DNA of 64,000 bases from Viridothelium virens (taxonomy: Eukaryota; Ascomycota; Dothideomycetes; Trypetheliales; Trypetheliaceae), in assembly GCA_010094025.1 (NCBI GenBank), contig ML991773.1, positions 806,001 to 870,000 of the forward strand, written 5' to 3'. This document shows, one piece after another, positions 58,452-64,000 of the stretch. The translations under genes and the position numbers were made by a program. Numbering within the stretch: position 1 is the stretch's first letter; every line of letters starts with the position of its first letter. The notes beneath the pieces are model-generated. The model did not search any database. It was given only the letters and a program-made list of their open reading frames with translations, and had not been told where the DNA came from.

Positions 58452-60670
58452 ATTCGGAGATAGATATTATAAGAGTTCAATCATGTAACTACGAACCACA
58501 CTAAAGCGATAATGATGAATGGAACGAAGCTGTTTGGGTCGTCTTGAATGTAGCTTTTGTTGTGTCCTATTGACGCTCCGAATAGTACATCAGTTTATCA
58601 CGGCTCAATCTGTCGGCCCATGCCCACAACGTTTGTACCAGGACAGGCACCCGGCTAGGCTTGCCGGGGTTCCTACTCATCATGTTCGCCAAGAGATCGG
58701 CCTCCGCTAGTCAGCTAGAACAATATCGAACTGATGTTTGTGGGCATACCATTTACCTTGCTGTGTTTATTCAATTTTGGCACACTCGATTGCTGGCCGA
58801 ATGAGTTGGGTCTTGGCCATAGGTGGTCTAACATCACAAATTCGTGCTTCGGGCCTTCCACTGCTCTCTTTCTTTATAACCATGGAATCATAGCTTTCGG
58901 CGCATTCAGAATGTGTAGCTTTTCGGGAAGGGCACAACACCCAATTACCATTTTCTCTGATTTACTTCACTAGCAACATAGTCACGCCAGCTAATGGTAG
59001 AATCCACAGTATCCCTGTTGACCCTGTTGTGTTACCCAAATGAGAGGTACACAATTAAGTCGCCAAATGCGTTTGACCAGGGGAAAATCAGCCGGTGAGA
59101 ACGGTACTAGGTGATGATCCTAGAGCAGAGGGAATAACAGCCAACATCGACGGTTAGAAGATCGAACGCTTGAAGGATAAGACAGGAGGATGATACAGGG
59201 ATAACTTGGTTTGTTCCTTCGAATGCATTGAAGGATCTTAGAGTCAAAAGAGTTTAAGGGGCATCAAGGAGAGTTTGGGAAGCGGTTACCAGCATTGATC
59301 AGCGGTACATAACTACGGAATACATGGCTCTGACACGCTTGAGGCAGCCAGCCCACATCCTGACGGAGGATGCGGTGATCACTTAAGCATTATTCATTGC
59401 TAGCCGATTTCACTGGAAATGAAGCATTTCGTGTGTCCATTATCCGGCGTGCCACCAAAAATGCTGTACTAGCAATCCACGTCAATCTTTGGCTAAGAGC
59501 ACTTTGAAAGAAGCACTGCAGCACGCCGAAGCTTATCTCGCCAAATTCAGTCATTGAGTTTTGTCGAGGTGAAACCTCCCCTCCTTTTTCTTTCTTTTCT
59601 TCGGCTGAACATACGACAGAACATGCAGTTGAAAGGTCTTGCAAAGGCTCGAGCGTGGTAGTGAGCAACCCGGTTACAGGACATTACTGCTTACTCGAAT
59701 ACTCCCTTAACACAACCGCCAACGTACTCCTACGTGAGAAGCATAAACCGGGTTAGAAGGAAGCACAGACTGCTACTCCTCAGAGTGGTTTACATGACGC
59801 TAGCGAAGGTAGCACTGCGCATTAGTAATTTGTATTTCACCAAATTGCGCCATACCAAACCGAAGAATCCTTCAAACGCCGAACAAGTATCATCGTGGAG
59901 TGCACCGTAGAACCCTGTTGTCACAGCATTTGTACACGACTGTCTGACCATGCATTACACAGCAGACGGTCAATTCCGATACTGGAAAGTGTTAGCAAGT
60001 CAGAATCATTCGATGAATCAAAGCCTAATTGCCGCAAAGCTGATATTTGCTGATATGACCATGACTGGTGGAGGCTTCAGATCCGCGCTTCAGCGATGGG
60101 CTGCTGACCATTAGTCGGTAAACCTCGCGCACACAGTAATTGCTGCTAGTGCCGTCCTGAAGCTGCAGGAGCAACAAAGAGGCAGGCCGATGTCATAGAC
60201 AGCTACTGCCGGGGAATCTCAGAGATTGGCAACCGGTCCTTTTTAGAGAGGCGGCCTATATCGAACAAAGGGTACAATGAGATGATATCTGGATGGTCGA
60301 TTTCTCAGTTTCAAATCGGCGACACCGTGCCGATAAAGTACCTTATTGTATCACAAATACCGCGCTTCCGATTGGTGGGATGACGCTATACCCTACCACA
60401 TCGTTTGGTCCTCATACATGAGAATGTCTCCATTTATTTGCCTCCACAAGTATCTTCGTACAAGCTTCATCTGGGGATCTTTGCGATTCTCGCTACCATT
60501 TTTGAAAGTCTACCAGGCCAACTGGGTGATACAAAAAGTTGTACCGCGTCCGAATCTAGATTCACCATAAGTCTACTTATTGGTCCATGCTATCGTCGTT
60601 GAATTATCTTATGACGATTTATTGAACTCTCTTGTCGACCTTGGTATATCTCGCCTTGTTTCAAAACACT
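58452..60670. other. Large intergenic region, 2.2 kb
   Basis: Lies between ATX1 and HEM2 on the same strand. No open frame above about 95 codons, no tRNA-like or repeat structure found. The last 200 bases before HEM2 are pyrimidine-rich, as expected for its promoter. Confidence 0.45.
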
Positions 60671-61854
<1,184 letters not shown>

Positions 61855-62266
61855 GGGCGCCTTCTATGAAGACATCTTTAAAATATCTTTCGTAATCTCC
61901 AAGGTACGATATGATGAGCCTGTGGTAAATTCGAGCTTCGACATGCCCTTTGCAGGATTTGATTTGCTACAACTCTGGTGATGGGACTTTTTCGCGCAAA
62001 GTGATGTCGAGATGCTAGCCTATTTATAAAAGACATACCTGTTTTGGAAGTGGTTATGATTGATTCAAAGTGGGTTGTCTTCAATCTACTTGAATAGTAC
62101 AGAACGCTGCATATAGACCCAGATCCTCCCAAGCTAGGTATCTCTGGCTCGCATGACGCCAAACCATCCCCCTCTCTGGCTCCCAAAGATGCTCATGCAC
62201 ATTTCCGCCGGGTCAATTGCCAAACATGGAGGCAGTAAAGCGGCTCGGCGAAAATGCTTCCTCATC
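61855..62266. other. Intergenic, 412 bp, convergent 3' ends
   Basis: Lies between the convergent HEM2 and SEC23 genes and holds both 3' UTRs. A 102-codon minus-strand frame here has no recognisable content. Confidence 0.45.

Positions 62267-64000
<1,734 letters not shown>

Noticed and set aside
61878-62186. 102-codon minus-strand frame between HEM2 and SEC23
   Set aside because: Sits in the shared 3' UTR region; no recognisable content.

Overview
The window is nuclear DNA of a filamentous ascomycete (Pezizomycotina). Most genes have short introns (about 50-90 bp, GT...CTRAY...AG), and many families are typical of this group: PalA/Rim20, NUC-2/Pho81, an Irc20-type SNF2/RING protein, sedolisin, GH131, UstYa (DUF3328), a NACHT protein, and GPI-anchored Ser/Thr-rich proteins. 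The class could not be fixed from sequence alone; Dothideomycetes or Eurotiomycetes is a guess. I recognise 26 protein genes, two of them cut by the window ends. No rRNA, tRNA or CRISPR was seen.

Layout. 0-2.3 kb: 3' end of a metallophosphoesterase/5'-nucleotidase-like gene, then a GPI-anchored repeat protein. 2.8-9.9 kb: IRC20-like (-), PXR1/PinX1 (-) and a divergent small coiled-coil gene (+). 10.9-13.1 kb: RRM+YTH m6A-reader gene (-), followed by a 3.2-kb stretch with no credible gene. 16.3-18.7 kb: prenyltransferase alpha subunit RAM2 (+) and L-serine dehydratase (-). 19.3-28.5 kb: a catabolic block with an eight-exon sedolisin protease, a phytanoyl-CoA-dioxygenase-like enzyme, a secreted alpha/beta hydrolase and an eight-exon secreted carboxylesterase. 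29.7-38.0 kb: COA1 and a divergent small membrane protein, PHO81/NUC-2, and GPI10. 38.8-40.1 kb: GH131 glucanase.

41-54.5 kb looks like an accessory segment. It holds a NACHT-domain STAND (NLR-like) gene, a very large GPI-anchored repeat protein whose 5' end is unresolved, a MITE-like element with TA target-site duplication, a small secreted Cys-rich protein with two dibasic sites, and a lone UstYa-family membrane oxidase gene. Housekeeping genes resume at 55 kb: PalA/RIM20 (-), ATX1 copper chaperone (+), HEM2 (+), and the 3' part of SEC23 (-), which runs off the end.

The genes serve separate functions: phosphate signalling (PHO81), ambient-pH signalling (PalA), haem and copper supply (HEM2, ATX1, COA1), GPI anchoring (GPI10) beside several GPI-anchored products, and extracellular nutrient scavenging (sedolisin, esterase, hydrolase, GH131). 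Exon coordinates were derived by hand from splice consensus, reading-frame continuity and remembered family architecture; no alignment or transcript data were available.
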